Assembly (NCBI RefSeq): GCF_002844575.1
Contig: NZ_PIQO01000005.1
Span: forward strand, 62,001 to 126,000
Direction: 5' to 3'
DNA: 64,000 bases
Source of the DNA: Heyndrickxia camelliae
GTDB lineage: Bacteria > Bacillota > Bacilli > Bacillales > Bacillaceae_C
In this document: in pieces, positions 53,811 through 62,907 of the stretch
Layout of the letters: each line of letters begins with the position of its first letter
Position numbering within the stretch: the stretch's first letter is position 1
The notes under the pieces: model-generated
Databases searched by the model: none
Told to the model about the DNA's origin: nothing
The model's input: the letters and a program-made list of their open reading frames with translations, nothing else
Program-made: the position numbers and the translations under genes

Positions 53811-54310
53811 GTGAAGGCATTACTTCATATCGGTTATTTCATCGCCCTTATTATCCTCTCTTTCATTTCCTTTTTTACGATATTTGGCACAGGATTTGTG
53901 GATGGGATGGGATTAATGCATATGTATTAATTATGCCCTTTGTTTTTAGTGTGTTGTGGCTAAGTGATTACACATGGCGTTTTTTCAGTATAAAAAAAGA
54001 TCCCGATAAGGTACAGTTGTTTCGTCCGTCTAAAAATTGGACGTTTATCAGTTTATTCCTTGCTGGTATTTTCACCGTATATAGTTTATTTCTATCAACT
54101 TTGATTCCTTGTCCTGCGACATTTGCTCCCCCCTGGGTATTTCTCGGAACACCTCTAGTTTTGTTGCTTATTTGGTACTGGCTACTGTATAGATATACAA
54201 AGAACAATAGACACAAGCAAACAAAGTCCTTGGTGTTGAATACGCTTCTGCTATTTTTTTCTTTGATATACACCTATCAAATATGTAGTATTTATATCAA
54301 TGACATTTGA
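53811..54310 (+). pseudogene. Four-TM membrane protein gene with a frameshift
   Basis: GTG 53811 (AAGGGG 6 nt upstream) opens a frame KALLHIGYFIALIILSFISF, then IFGTGFVDGMGLMHMY, and stops at TAA after codon 39. The second frame, from about 53925, continues LIMPFVFSVLWLSDYTWRFF and FLSTLIPCPATFAPPWVFLG through LLIWYWLLYRYTK, ending at 54310. Loss of one base near 53927 explains the break. No family was recognised. The longest surviving frame is 53789-54310, which does not include the first TM helix. Confidence 0.6.
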
Positions 54311-54520
54311 ATATTGGACAAATGGGTGCAATAGTTTGAAAAAATAAGAATTAAGAGCTTGTTCCGTTTCATTACAGCAGTCATGGTTCTTTCTGGGAAG
54401 AACGTGTCAAGTTTAATGAGCTATTAAGCTGATTTATTTGTTGATAGTCTTCTATATATAAAACAATAAATTGAATGATAAGATTCAAAAATATTTAGTA
54501 CACCATGGGGTGAAATTGAA

Positions 54521-54901
54521 ATGAAAATTGAACATGTAGCTATTTGGGTCCATGATTTGGAAGTCATGAGACAGTTCTATGAAACGTATTTTAATGGAAA
54601 GTCAAATAATAAATATCATAATGCAGAAAAGAAATTTGAATCATATTTTGTCACCTTTGATTCTGGAGCACGATTAGAGATTATGCGTAAATTAGGTATT
54701 GATAAGCAAAAACAGGATGATATGATAGGCTGGGCTCATATTGCCTTTTCTTTAGGGAGCAGGGAGTCCGTTAATCAATTGACTGCCAAATTAACGAATG
54801 ATGGCTATCGCCTAATTAGCGGTCCTAGAGTCACTGGAGATGGGTATTTTGAAAGTGTTATTGAGGATCCAGAAGGAAATCTTATTGAGTTGACTGTATA
54901 A
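54521..54901 (+). CDS. VOC family (glyoxalase/bleomycin-resistance-like) protein
   Basis: A 126-aa protein with paired beta-alpha-beta-beta-beta modules. [20 protein letters not shown] opens module one, [12 protein letters not shown] is next, [18 protein letters not shown] opens module two, and [14 protein letters not shown] is the closing motif. H5, E54, H74 and E123 could bind a metal. It is probably a lyase or dioxygenase of unknown substrate. Confidence 0.85.
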   Translation: MKIEHVAIWVHDLEVMRQFYETYFNGKSNNKYHNAEKKFESYFVTFDSGARLEIMRKLGIDKQKQDDMIGWAHIAFSLGSRESVNQLTAKLTNDGYRLISGPRVTGDGYFESVIEDPEGNLIELTV

Positions 54902-55280
54902 ATACAAGTGGCCGAATTTAGTCAATGACAACTACTTTAAAAGGTTTTCCTTCGCTGCTTGTTTGCTTTAACGATAGTAGCGTACCCAATTAAACACTTA
55001 GGAGACTTTAAATTTTTTTCTAGGTAAAGTGGCAGAATACCATTAAAGAACCTAAAATGACCACATGTATTCCTAAAGCTTTTGACGAGGAGGAAATTGA
55101 AATTACCTAAAGCCTGTCATTCATCTTTTGAAAAAGCATTATATATTATGAAGCGATCCCGCATTGAATCAGTAATGCCCTGATAAGGTATGTGAAAAAA
55201 GGAATCTTAAAAAGAGCAGGGATTATAATAAGAGTAACAGGGCAGTTTGGATTGAGTACATTTCTTATAAAGTAATAAAA
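54902..55280. other. Intergenic, no gene seen
   Basis: Only short, stop-rich frames occur here. No repeat matching the rest of the window was noticed. Confidence 0.4.
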
Positions 55281-55312
55281 AAAGCCGATATACCATGGTA
55301 TAATTCGGCTTA
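55281..55312. terminator. Hairpin with a self-palindromic core
   Basis: AAGCCGA / TTCGGCTT arms around the perfect palindrome TATACCATGGTATA. A T-rich tail follows. Confidence 0.6.
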
Positions 55313-55542
55313 CTTCTTATTTAAAACGGTTTTTACCATTCTGTTTTTCCTGTCATCCTTGCTAAATCAAATCAATTACTAAGGATACTCACTAGTTAAA
55401 GAGCACATATACAAGAAATAGAAGTATATAATATAAAACTATAATAACGGGTCGAAACAATCCGTTATCTAGCAAATGCAATGATTCTAAAAGGGATACT
55501 CTTTTATCACATTAAGTTGAATCATTGCTCTTATGAAAGATG

Positions 55543-55812
55543 TTACAGATGATCAGTATTTAGTAATACTAAAATGATATTCAATATAGCAAACATAAGG
55601 GCTGGTGCCGTTTTTCCAAATGAATCTTTGACCCTAATATGTGCAAGGCATGCAAATATCATTGTAATTCCAAGTAAGACAACCTGCCCATGCGACTGAC
55701 CCACCAATTCAATAACCGATGATAAGTAGGCTGGTGCCTATTATCTTAGCGCACCCTGAAAAGGCATAGTATAAAACCAACAAACTTTGAAGAATCACGG
55801 AAAATATAGACA
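55543..55812 (-). pseudogene. DoxX family membrane protein, deleted and frameshifted
   Basis: ATG 55812 (GGAGGAAAATCGAA upstream) reads MSIFSVILQSLLVLYYAFSG and CAKIIGTSLLIIGY, then a stop. A second frame gives VVLLGITMIFACLAHIRVKD, SFGKTAPALMFAILNIILVL and LNTDHL to the stop at 55543. The two ends match a DoxX-like four-TM protein. About one TM pair is missing after KIIG, and a frameshift follows. Confidence 0.65.
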
Positions 55813-55850
55813 TTTCGATTTTCCTCCTAATTTTATAAAAAAAGTTTGAG

Positions 55851-56160
55851 TTACAGTTCTGTTAGCACCTTTTCAAGTTTACCACCCATTAAAGCCCACC
55901 CTTGTTTGGCACCATGGTATGTATGCCCCTCCATTTCAATCCGCTTTGCTCAAGATGCAAATGAGTGATTCCATCTATTTCTCTTAAGGTCCATGTGACA
56001 GTAGTGTTTTCTCCAGCAGTTATCCAAGTGTAAGATAGTTTATTAGGCTGATCTACTACAAGTACTTCAGAGTCTACAATGCCATCCCACACTTTATTGG
56101 GCTTTGTTCTGAATTGAAATTTATGACCTAAGCGAATTTGCACTGGTTTTTCTATTTTAA
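55851..56160 (-). pseudogene. SRPBCC (AHSA1-type) protein, 5'-truncated and frameshifted
   Basis: The minus strand reads KPVQIRLGHKFQFRTKPNKV, WDGIVDSEVLVVDQPNKLSY, TWTLREIDGITHLHLEQSG, then shifts frame to GFEMEGHTYHGAKQGWALMG and GKLEKVLTEL, ending at 55851. These are the AHSA1/YndB blocks (WDGIV, ALMGGKLE). The first 35 or so residues are missing, and no start is visible before the repeat array. The longest intact frame is 55889-56143. Confidence 0.7.
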
Positions 56161-56240
56161 TTGTAATATTGTGAAATACGACACTTAAACGAATGGGTGT
56201 AAAAGTTAAAGCAGATGTGGCTGAAGATACAAATCTTCAA

Positions 56241-57604
56241 AAGGTCACCTTCCGCGTAAATATGAGAGCAAATGTCCTTTATGCCCCCTCAAAAGGACAC
56301 TTTCAGCCAAAAAATCAGTGCAAATGTCCTTTATACCGTGTCAAAAGGACAGCTCCCGCGTAAATATGAGAGCAAATGTCCTTTATGCCCCCTCAAAAGG
56401 ACACTTTCAGCCAAAAAATCAGTGCAAATGTCCTTTATACCGTGTCAAAAGGACAGCTCCCGCGTAAATATGAGAGCAAATGTCCTTTATGCCCCCTCAA
56501 AAGGACACTTTCAGCCAAAAAATCAGTGCAAATGTCCTTTATACCGTGTCAAAAGGACAGCTCCCGCGTAAATATGAGAGCAAATGTCCTTTATGCCCCC
56601 TCAAAAGGACACTTTCAGCCAAAAAATCAGTGCAAATGTCCTTTATACCGTGTCAAAAGGACAGCTCCCGCGTAAATATGAGAGCAAATGTCCTTTATGC
56701 CCCCTCAAAAGGACACTTTCAGCCAAAAAATCAGTGCAAATGTCCTTTATACCGTGTCAAAAGGACAGCTCCCGCGTAAATATGAGAGCAAATGTCCTTT
56801 ATGCCCCCTCAAAAGGACACTTTCAGCCAAAAAATCAGTGCAAATGTCCTTTATACCGTGTCAAAAGGACAGCTCCCGCGTAAATATGAGAGCAAATGTC
56901 CTTTATGCCCCCTCAAAAGGACACTTTCAGCCAAAAAATCAGTGCAAATGTCCTTTATACCGTGTCAAAAGGACAGCTTCCGCCAAAATACGAGAGCAAA
57001 TGTCCTTTATACCGGCTCAAAAGGACAGCTTCCGCGTAAAAATGAGAGCAAATGTCTTTTATACGGTTTCAAAAGGACACCTTTAGCGTAAATATGAGAG
57101 CAAATGTCCTTTATACCGGCTCAAAAGGACAGCTTCCGTGTAAATATGAGAGCAAATGTCCTTTATACCGGCTTAAAAGGACAGCTTCCGCGTAAAAAAC
57201 AGAGCAAATGTCTTTTATACGGCATCAAAAGAACACCTTCCGCGTAAATACGGGAGCAAATGTTCTTTATGCCCCCTCAAAAGGACAGCTTCCGCGTAAA
57301 AAACAGAGCAAATGTCTTTTATACTACATCAAAAGGACAGCTTCCGCGTAAATACGAGTGCCATTGTCCTTTATACTGCCTCAAAAGAACAGCTTCCGCC
57401 AAAATACGAGAGCAAATGTCCTTTATACGGCCTCAAAAGGACACTTTCAGCCAAAAAAACAGAGCAAATGTCTTTTATATCCCCTCAAAAGGACACTTTC
57501 AGCCCAAATACCAGCCCAAATGTCCTTTACACCACCTCAAAAGGACACCTTCAGCCTAAATACCAGTCTAATTGTCCTTTATAACCACTCAAAAGAAATA
57601 CCTG
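56241..57604. repeat. Tandem array of 52-bp hairpin units (26 units)
   Basis: Units start at 56272 and every 52 bp to 57572, with no length change. Each has TGTCCTTT, an 11-nt loop, and AAAGGACA, forming an 8-bp hairpin, then a variable 23-bp arm such as CGCGTAAATATGAGAG or CAGCCAAAAAATCAGTG. The first 14 units are seven near-identical 104-bp pairs (A+B type). The last dozen units are diverged singles. A partial unit precedes at 56241. No coding role is likely, because 52 is not a multiple of 3. Confidence 0.95.
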
Positions 57605-57795
57605 TCCAATCCATCTTTCTTAGGTGACCTTCATGTTTGGCAATTAGGTAATGAAAGTTCATTGTGGATGTGGCCAAAAATATCTTAACTCATATTCATT
57701 ACATTAAAGCAATATTTCAATAGTAATGAAATCCTCCGAGTAAGGGAGTATTCGAGAGATATTCGTAGTGAACTGAGGGGGGAATAAGAAAGTGA

Positions 57796-57820
57796 AAAGA
57801 CATTCCACAGGAATGTCTTT
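57796..57820 (-). terminator. Terminator of the Rrf2 gene
   Basis: A perfect 11-bp AAAGACATTCC / GGAATGTCTTT stem with a 3-nt loop; on the minus strand it is followed by TTCACTTTCTT. It overlaps the stop codon. Confidence 0.7.
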
Positions 57821-58256
57821 ATAACAAGATATTTTCTTTAATAGCAATATCCTTCACAACATCTTCTAAAGTAAGGCTTCTTAAAACTTTCTCCATTGCA
57901 AACTGGGCTGCTGAAAATAAGGGTTCAATTGTATTTTGGATGTTCCGACCTATGGGACAATCTGGATTAGGATTATCATGTATACTAAATAATTCTTTTT
58001 CCTGTACAACATTCACTGCCTTATACACATCAAACAGTGTAATTTCAGATAATTCCTTTGCAAGCTTAGCACCTGCAATGCCTGGATGTACCTCTATCAA
58101 TCCAGCTTTTTTAAGCATACCCATTAGTTTTCTTATCACGGCAGGATTCGTGTTAACACTTGAAGCCAAAAATTCAGAGGAGGTTACTCCTTCTTTATTT
58201 AATTTAATAAGAGCTAAAATATGAATTCCGACAGCGAATCGGCTGCTGATGGACAT
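57819..58256 (-). CDS. Rrf2 family transcriptional regulator (YwnA-like)
   Basis: A 145-aa protein. The winged helix spans residues 5-60 with VTSSEFLASSVNTNPAVIRK as the recognition region and GLIEVHPGIAGAKLAKELS as the wing. It contains a single Cys (NPNPDCPIG), not the three needed for an IscR-type Fe-S cluster, so it is of the YwnA type. It lies divergent from an NmrA-like reductase, as ywnA is with ywnB, and probably represses it. The start is ATG 58256. Confidence 0.88.
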   Translation of the reverse strand: MSISSRFAVGIHILALIKLNKEGVTSSEFLASSVNTNPAVIRKLMGMLKKAGLIEVHPGIAGAKLAKELSEITLFDVYKAVNVVQEKELFSIHDNPNPDCPIGRNIQNTIEPLFSAAQFAMEKVLRSLTLEDVVKDIAIKENILL

Positions 58257-58310
58257 GTTTAGTCACCATCCCTACTAACAATTCCATTATTGAAATGTAT
58301 TTGCTGATCA

Positions 58311-58329
58311 TGTAATTAATTTGATTACA
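58311..58329. promoter_or_regulatory. Candidate Rrf2 operator 1
   Basis: TGTAAT-N7-ATTACA, a perfect dyad 55 bp upstream of the rrf2 start. Confidence 0.5.
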
Positions 58330-58378
58330 AGTTTATTATACCAAATTAAGTACAGATTAATAAATAGAAACCAACCTG

Positions 58379-58407
58379 TTGACAAAACAGATACAGGTAA
58401 CTAAAAT
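58379..58407 (+). promoter_or_regulatory. Promoter of the NmrA-like gene
   Basis: TTGACA, 17-nt spacer, TAAAAT. Confidence 0.75.
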
Positions 58408-58413
58408 GAATAC

Positions 58414-58434
58414 ATGTAATCAATGTTGTTACAT
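58414..58434. promoter_or_regulatory. Candidate Rrf2 operator 2
   Basis: ATGTAA-N9-TTACAT, covering the probable start point of the NmrA-like transcript. It shares the TGTAAT half-site with operator 1. Confidence 0.5.
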
Positions 58435-58460
58435 CCGAAAGTGAATTGGAGGAATATAAG

Positions 58461-59333
58461 ATGAAGATATTAGTTACAGGAGCTACAGGAAAATTAGGTT
58501 CAAAGGTTGTAGAATCATTATTGAAATCGATACCTGCAAGTGATCTGGCAGTAAGTGTTCGAAATCCAGAGAAAGCCCAAGGACTTCATTCTCGTGGAGT
58601 GGAAGTGCGTCATGGCGATTTTGACCTTCCGGAAACACTAGATAATGCATTTAAAGGAATTGATCGATTATTAATTATTTCTGCTGATGGTGACAATGAA
58701 ACAAGAATCCACCAACATATTAATGCTGTGCAAGCGGCAGAGCATGCAGGGGTAAAATTTATTGCTTATACAAGTTTAGCGAATGCCACTGAAAGTAAAA
58801 ATTTAATGGCTCCTCCTCATGTTGCAACAGAAGCAGCTATCATTAAGACGGGCATCCCATATTCCTTCTTACGTAATAATTGGTATTTGGAAAACGAAAT
58901 TGGAAGCATTCAAGGTGCTATGGCAGGAGCTCCATGGGTAACTTCTGCTGGAAAAGGTAAAGTAGGCTGGGCATTGCAACAAGATTATGCAGATGCTGCC
59001 GCAGCAGTTCTTGTTGGAAATGGTCATGAAAATACAGTATATGAGCTTTCTGGTCCTCTTTTAACTCAAGAAGAATTAGCAGCCGCTGTTGGTAATGTAT
59101 TAGGTAAAGAAATACCAATACAACAGGTTAGTGACGAAAAATATGCTGAGGTCATGAAAGGCCTAGGTTTACCTGAATTTGTAATTCCCGTTGTAGTCGG
59201 AATTCAAGAAAGCATTCGGAACGGTTCACTAGAAGTTGAAAGCAATGACTTTGAGAAAATACTTGGTCGTCCAGTTACCCCAATCCATGAGGCTCTAACC
59301 CATCTTGTTAATATCATTTCACAAACAAAATAA
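58461..59333 (+). CDS. NmrA-like NAD(P)-binding protein (SDR5 family)
   Basis: A 290-aa atypical SDR. The dinucleotide loop ILVTGATGKLGSKVVESL is at residues 3-20, then GDFDLPETLDNAFKGIDRLL, YTSLANATESKN and IPYSFLRNNWYLENE. These are the QorB/NmrA-type azoreductase-like blocks. It probably reduces quinones or senses redox. ATG 58461 is 8 nt after GGAGG; TTG 58446 overlaps that site. The divergent Rrf2 regulator likely controls it. Confidence 0.85.
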   Translation: MKILVTGATGKLGSKVVESLLKSIPASDLAVSVRNPEKAQGLHSRGVEVRHGDFDLPETLDNAFKGIDRLLIISADGDNETRIHQHINAVQAAEHAGVKFIAYTSLANATESKNLMAPPHVATEAAIIKTGIPYSFLRNNWYLENEIGSIQGAMAGAPWVTSAGKGKVGWALQQDYADAAAAVLVGNGHENTVYELSGPLLTQEELAAAVGNVLGKEIPIQQVSDEKYAEVMKGLGLPEFVIPVVVGIQESIRNGSLEVESNDFEKILGRPVTPIHEALTHLVNIISQTK

Positions 59334-59340
59334 AATGAGT

Positions 59341-59371
59341 AAAAAACCGGCAGGCATTTTGCCGGTTTTTT
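59341..59371 (+). terminator. Terminator after the NmrA-like gene
   Basis: An AAAAACCGGCA / TGCCGGTTTTT stem. Confidence 0.9.
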
Positions 59372-59702
59372 ACAGTGTAATCCTAATCAATACAAAGTTT
59401 GGGAAGAGCGGGATGGAACATAGGCAGCTGCGGATACAGCCTTTTTCTCAGATTAGATTAGCATTTCTAAAATCTTAATTGAATTGGTGTACCCTATTTT
59501 TACTACTGTGTAGACAAAGAAAGGAAAAGAACGAACAAAATAAAGTAGTATTTTATTACAGAGCAAAAAAATCCGCTATCCATCTTCTTAGATTTAAGCT
59601 AGTAAGGAATGTTGTGAATAGAAGTGGCGCTCCGACTAAAACCTTTCCTTCATATACCCGTGTTTTAACTTTTATATGAAATACAGAAGATGCAACTAAG
59701 AA
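59372..59702. other. Intergenic, no convincing gene
   Basis: One 66-codon frame (59479-59679) starts at ATG and has mostly Lys/Arg-rich composition, with no ribosome site or family match. Confidence 0.35.
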
Positions 59703-59846
59703 CTATTGATTATTTTTATCTGTATTTCTGTTAATTTTTTTTATCAAATACTCAGTTTGGATTTGGCCAATTATGGCAGCAATAATTACGTTTACAATAT
59801 TAATGATGATGAACCATTTCAAAATCTTTTTTGTCTCATGTCTCAT
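59703..59846 (-). CDS. Small single-TM protein (47 aa)
   Basis: On the minus strand, AAAGGTGAG lies 5 nt before the ATG. The product reads MRHETKKILKWFIIINIVNV then IIAAIIGQIQTEYL and a Lys/Asn-rich tail. It has one TM helix with a basic N-terminus. It resembles no named family. The good ribosome site supports it. The 59847-60235 gap holds nothing else that I can identify. Confidence 0.45.
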   Translation of the reverse strand: MRHETKKILKWFIIINIVNVIIAAIIGQIQTEYLIKKINRNTDKNNQ

Positions 59847-60235
59847 TTATACTCACCTTTATTAACAGTTAGTTTTTATTAGTATCAACATAAGAAAATC
59901 GTTTATTCACCAAGTTAATAAAGAGTATAAATGAAATGCCGAGAGCGATAAACTCCCGACCATTTCCATTGTAACACCATAAATCTAAAAAGAGTGTGGG
60001 AAATATAACTGTACGGAGATTAATGGAAACTTTCCAATTGAACTAGCGGTTTCTTTTTATTAATTACAATAGAATTCATACTTATTAGGCTTCTATCTAT
60101 TATTTCGAGGACTTGGTCAAAGGTAAGAATATGCATCCCTAAATAGGGCAGATATTTGGGTTAAAAATGGAGCTACGGTGCCAGCTCTATATGTTGTTCA
60201 ACTAAGGAACAGGATAAATCAACGAATTTCCTCTT

Positions 60236-60703
60236 TTAATTAGTTTTTTTGTACTTTTCAAAAAGGTATTGGAGTCCATAAAACAAAAATACCTTAGAAA
60301 AGAAATAAAAGAAAAATTGTAAATGATTAATACGAACTAATGTGAAGTACTTAATTTTCCGCGCAAATTTGGCGAAAGGATACGCAAATAAGGCATTACC
60401 TATGGCATTAAGTAAAAGAAACTTCATAAACTTTCCATATGACCACTTCATATACCAAAGTGAGATAATCAAAAATACCCCAATATTAAAAGGAAATTCA
60501 TTAAAAAAGTATGAATTTGGTTTATTATAAAAAATCCACCATCTACGTTTTTTTCCAATCAGTGCATGAATTCCTTCTATAATCCCTATCAGGATTGAAA
60601 TAGGTAAAAATCGCTTTATATTTTGTAACCCCATAAAAGGTATTGTTGAAAATGAAATCAAGATCATAGCAATATTTAATATCTTTTGAACCTTTACTGA
60701 CAT
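60236..60703 (-). CDS. Four-TM hypothetical membrane protein
   Basis: A 155-aa protein with four TM helices (about residues 10-30, 35-50, 73-90 and 95-115) and conserved-looking polar pieces (ALIGKKRRWWIFYNKPNSYF, NEFPFNIGVFL and NAIGNALFAYPFAKFARK). I do not recognise the family. It starts at 60703, after AAAAGGATG on the minus strand. The 60704-61041 gap shows only AT-rich sequence. Confidence 0.65.
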   Translation of the reverse strand: MSVKVQKILNIAMILISFSTIPFMGLQNIKRFLPISILIGIIEGIHALIGKKRRWWIFYNKPNSYFFNEFPFNIGVFLIISLWYMKWSYGKFMKFLLLNAIGNALFAYPFAKFARKIKYFTLVRINHLQFFFYFFSKVFLFYGLQYLFEKYKKTN

Positions 60704-61041
60704 AATATTACATCCTTTTCTGTTATAGGGCTAACTAATCCTTTTTAGTTAGAGTCTCAAAAAAATAAACTTTTATGTAATTCCTAATAAGTTTTATGCT
60801 GTAGATTTTGCTATGGTTTCTGTAATCATGAGATTAACCTATCCATTTTGAAAGTCTGTTTTCTATCCACAATTGGTATAACATCACATGCCATACCTAT
60901 TTTTGTTTAAAATTAGATTGGAGCATTAATGGCAGATTAGTTCAAAAAGCAAGGTATTATAATTGATTAAAAAATGAGAGGATATTTAAACATAAATATG
61001 GAAATTATATATGGATTTATTCAATAGAAAGGGGAGTTTTT

Positions 61042-61449
61042 ATGGTATCAGTATCTAATTCCAAAACGGTGAGTGTTTCCATTAAACGAAAACCTAATGA
61101 GGTTTATGATTATATTTTTAATCCCGAAAACTTACCGAAATGGGCAGGTGCATTCAGCCTAGGTATAAGCAAATCTAGTACAGAGGGGGAGTGGATTGTG
61201 GAAACGCCAGAGGGTCCTGTGAAAATTAGGTTCGTGGAAAGGAATAAGTTCGGAGTATTGGATCACTATGTTAGTCCTGCCCCAGACCAAGTAATCCTGA
61301 ATCCCATGCGTGTCATTCCAAATAGTTCTGGAAGTGAAGTGATTTTCACACTTTTTCAGCTGCCTGACATGTCAGATGAGAAGTTTTCTGAGGATGCTGG
61401 ATTAGTAGAGAGTGATTTAAGGAGCTTGAAAAGCGCTTTGGAAGGGTGA
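61042..61449 (+). CDS. SRPBCC family protein
   Basis: A 135-aa START-like protein. VSVSIKRKPNEVYDYIFNPE NLPKW is the N-terminal strand-helix block of the polyketide cyclase/SRPBCC fold, and SSGSEVIFTLFQLPDMSDEK is the late strand. It probably binds a hydrophobic ligand, with no known function. ATG 61042 follows AAAGGGGAG. Confidence 0.85.
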   Translation: MVSVSNSKTVSVSIKRKPNEVYDYIFNPENLPKWAGAFSLGISKSSTEGEWIVETPEGPVKIRFVERNKFGVLDHYVSPAPDQVILNPMRVIPNSSGSEVIFTLFQLPDMSDEKFSEDAGLVESDLRSLKSALEG

Positions 61450-61456
61450 TATACCA

Positions 61457-61591
61457 ATGCCGATTCCTTCTCCCAAACTTCCTTTAACGGATGAAGAAAG
61501 AGCCAAATTAAGAACTTGTAAAATTAAATTAAACGGTATACGTGTCTCTGAGTACATTGGAACTTTCTCAATGCCTGGGAATCTCGATTGA
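61457..61591 (+). CDS. Small 44-aa protein downstream of SRPBCC
   Basis: ATG 61457 lies 7 nt after GGAAGGGTGAT and reads MPIPSPKLPLTDEERAKLRT then CKIKLNGIRVSEYIGTFSM before TGA. It may be a real peptide or the N-terminal relic of a larger gene. It ends before the terminator at 61692, so it could share the SRPBCC transcript. Confidence 0.35.
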   Translation: MPIPSPKLPLTDEERAKLRTCKIKLNGIRVSEYIGTFSMPGNLD

Positions 61592-61691
61592 GAGGTCCAA
61601 ATATCTGCTAAAAAAGAAGCCATAACAGATACTTGGGGGAGGAAGATAAATCAACTATATTGCTAATACCATATATACTTGATAGCGATAT

Positions 61692-61726
61692 AAAAAGGAA
61701 GCAACGACTTACTTGCTTCCTTTTTT
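61692..61726 (+). terminator. Terminator
   Basis: An AAAAAGGAAGCAA / TTGCTTCCTTTTTT stem between convergent units. Confidence 0.9.
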
Positions 61727-61816
61727 GTTGCGCTAAAGACCACACAATAAATTGTGATTTCTCCAACGAATTTAAAATGTTTAAGTAGGTAGTTTTTTTA
61801 TCTTTTTCCATACAGC

Positions 61817-62905
61817 CTATTCCATATACATATTTGAATTTATTTTTTTAGCTTCTCTAATAAGTTTCTTTATTAACGAATTAACTGTTTGACTTGTGGC
61901 TAATCTTGGACTCTGGCCGGACCAAAGTGACATGAAGTCTTGAGTGTTTTGTGCACTAGAAGCCTTTCTAATATCCTGGGTTAGTGTATTTTGCACAGGA
62001 TAATCTGGTAAAAGAGTTTCTTGTTTTTGCATTTCTAAAATAAATTTATTTTTTATTCCTCTCGCCCATTTACCAGAAAATGATCGAGTTAAAACAGTCT
62101 CCTCTTCGTTAGCATTAAGAATAGCATCTTTGTGTACTTCATGTGCACCACTTTCAACGCAAGTCAAGAAAGCTGTACCCATTTGTACGCCCTTTGCTCC
62201 TAAGCAAATTGAAGCCATTAACCCTCTTCCATCCATGATTCCTCCAGCAGCAACAACTGGAATGTTTACAGTGTCAACAACTTGAGGGATTAGTGACATT
62301 AAGCCAATCAAACTCTCTTGATCGCCATCGATAAAGCTCCCACGATGTCCGCCAGCTTCACTACCTTGAACAACAACAATATCCATGCCTGCTTTTTCAT
62401 TTTTAACTGCTTCTCTAACGGATGTAGCAGTCCCCATTAGAATAATGTTACATTCTTTTAAATCAGCAATTATTTCATTTGAAGGAATGCCAAATGTAAA
62501 GGAACAAATAGGGACATTCTCTTCCATTACAATCTTAATCTGTTCTTTAAATGTTTCATAAACATCATTATAATTAGGGATATCCATGCTATCCTTTTGT
62601 TCCAAATTTAATTGTTGACGAATGGGGTTTAAGAACTGGTTCGCTGATTTAATTTGCTTCTCTGTAACCATAAATTCATTAGGAACAAATAGGTTAATAC
62701 CAAAAGGATGTGATGTTAGTTGCTTTACTTCCTTGATTTGTTCCCGCGTTTGAACTGGTGATAAGTATCCAGCTCCAATCATTCCTAAACCCCCAGAATT
62801 TGAAACCTCTGCCACTAATGTAGAGGTAGTTACGCCACCGGCCATAGGAGCCTGTATTATCGGGTACTTGACATTCAAAAGCTCTGTCATTTTATTGTTT
62901 AACAT
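61817..62905 (-). CDS. NAD(P)H-dependent flavin oxidoreductase / nitronate monooxygenase
   Basis: A 362-aa TIM-barrel FMN protein of the 2-nitropropane dioxygenase / FabK group. YPIIQAPMAGGVTTSTLVAE (residues 13-32), MGTATSVREAVKNEKAGMDIVV, VQGSEAGGHRGSF (conserved His) and VVAAGGIMDGRGLMASICLG are typical. It oxidises nitronates or related substrates. ATG 62905 has GAGGTG 5 nt upstream. That site overlaps the stop of the upstream MFS gene, so the two form one minus-strand operon. Confidence 0.88.
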   Translation of the reverse strand: MLNNKMTELLNVKYPIIQAPMAGGVTTSTLVAEVSNSGGLGMIGAGYLSPVQTREQIKEVKQLTSHPFGINLFVPNEFMVTEKQIKSANQFLNPIRQQLNLEQKDSMDIPNYNDVYETFKEQIKIVMEENVPICSFTFGIPSNEIIADLKECNIILMGTATSVREAVKNEKAGMDIVVVQGSEAGGHRGSFIDGDQESLIGLMSLIPQVVDTVNIPVVAAGGIMDGRGLMASICLGAKGVQMGTAFLTCVESGAHEVHKDAILNANEEETVLTRSFSGKWARGIKNKFILEMQKQETLLPDYPVQNTLTQDIRKASSAQNTQDFMSLWSGQSPRLATSQTVNSLIKKLIREAKKINSNMYME

Positions 62906-62907
62906 AA

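Noticed and set aside
56241-57604. Array as a CRISPR locus
   Set aside because: The segments between the dyads are themselves conserved, the period is fixed at 52 bp and no cas gene is present.
56272-57627. Several overlapping 99-aa reading frames of identical sequence
   Set aside because: They are the 52-bp repeat read in rotating frames; the period is not a multiple of three and there are no ribosome sites.
56241-57631. AAGGTCACCT / AGGTGACCTT as terminal inverted repeats of the array
   Set aside because: GGTSACC is self-complementary, so most of the match is trivial; the left copy is also part of a decayed repeat unit.
59479-59679. 66-aa frame
   Set aside because: No ribosome site and random composition.
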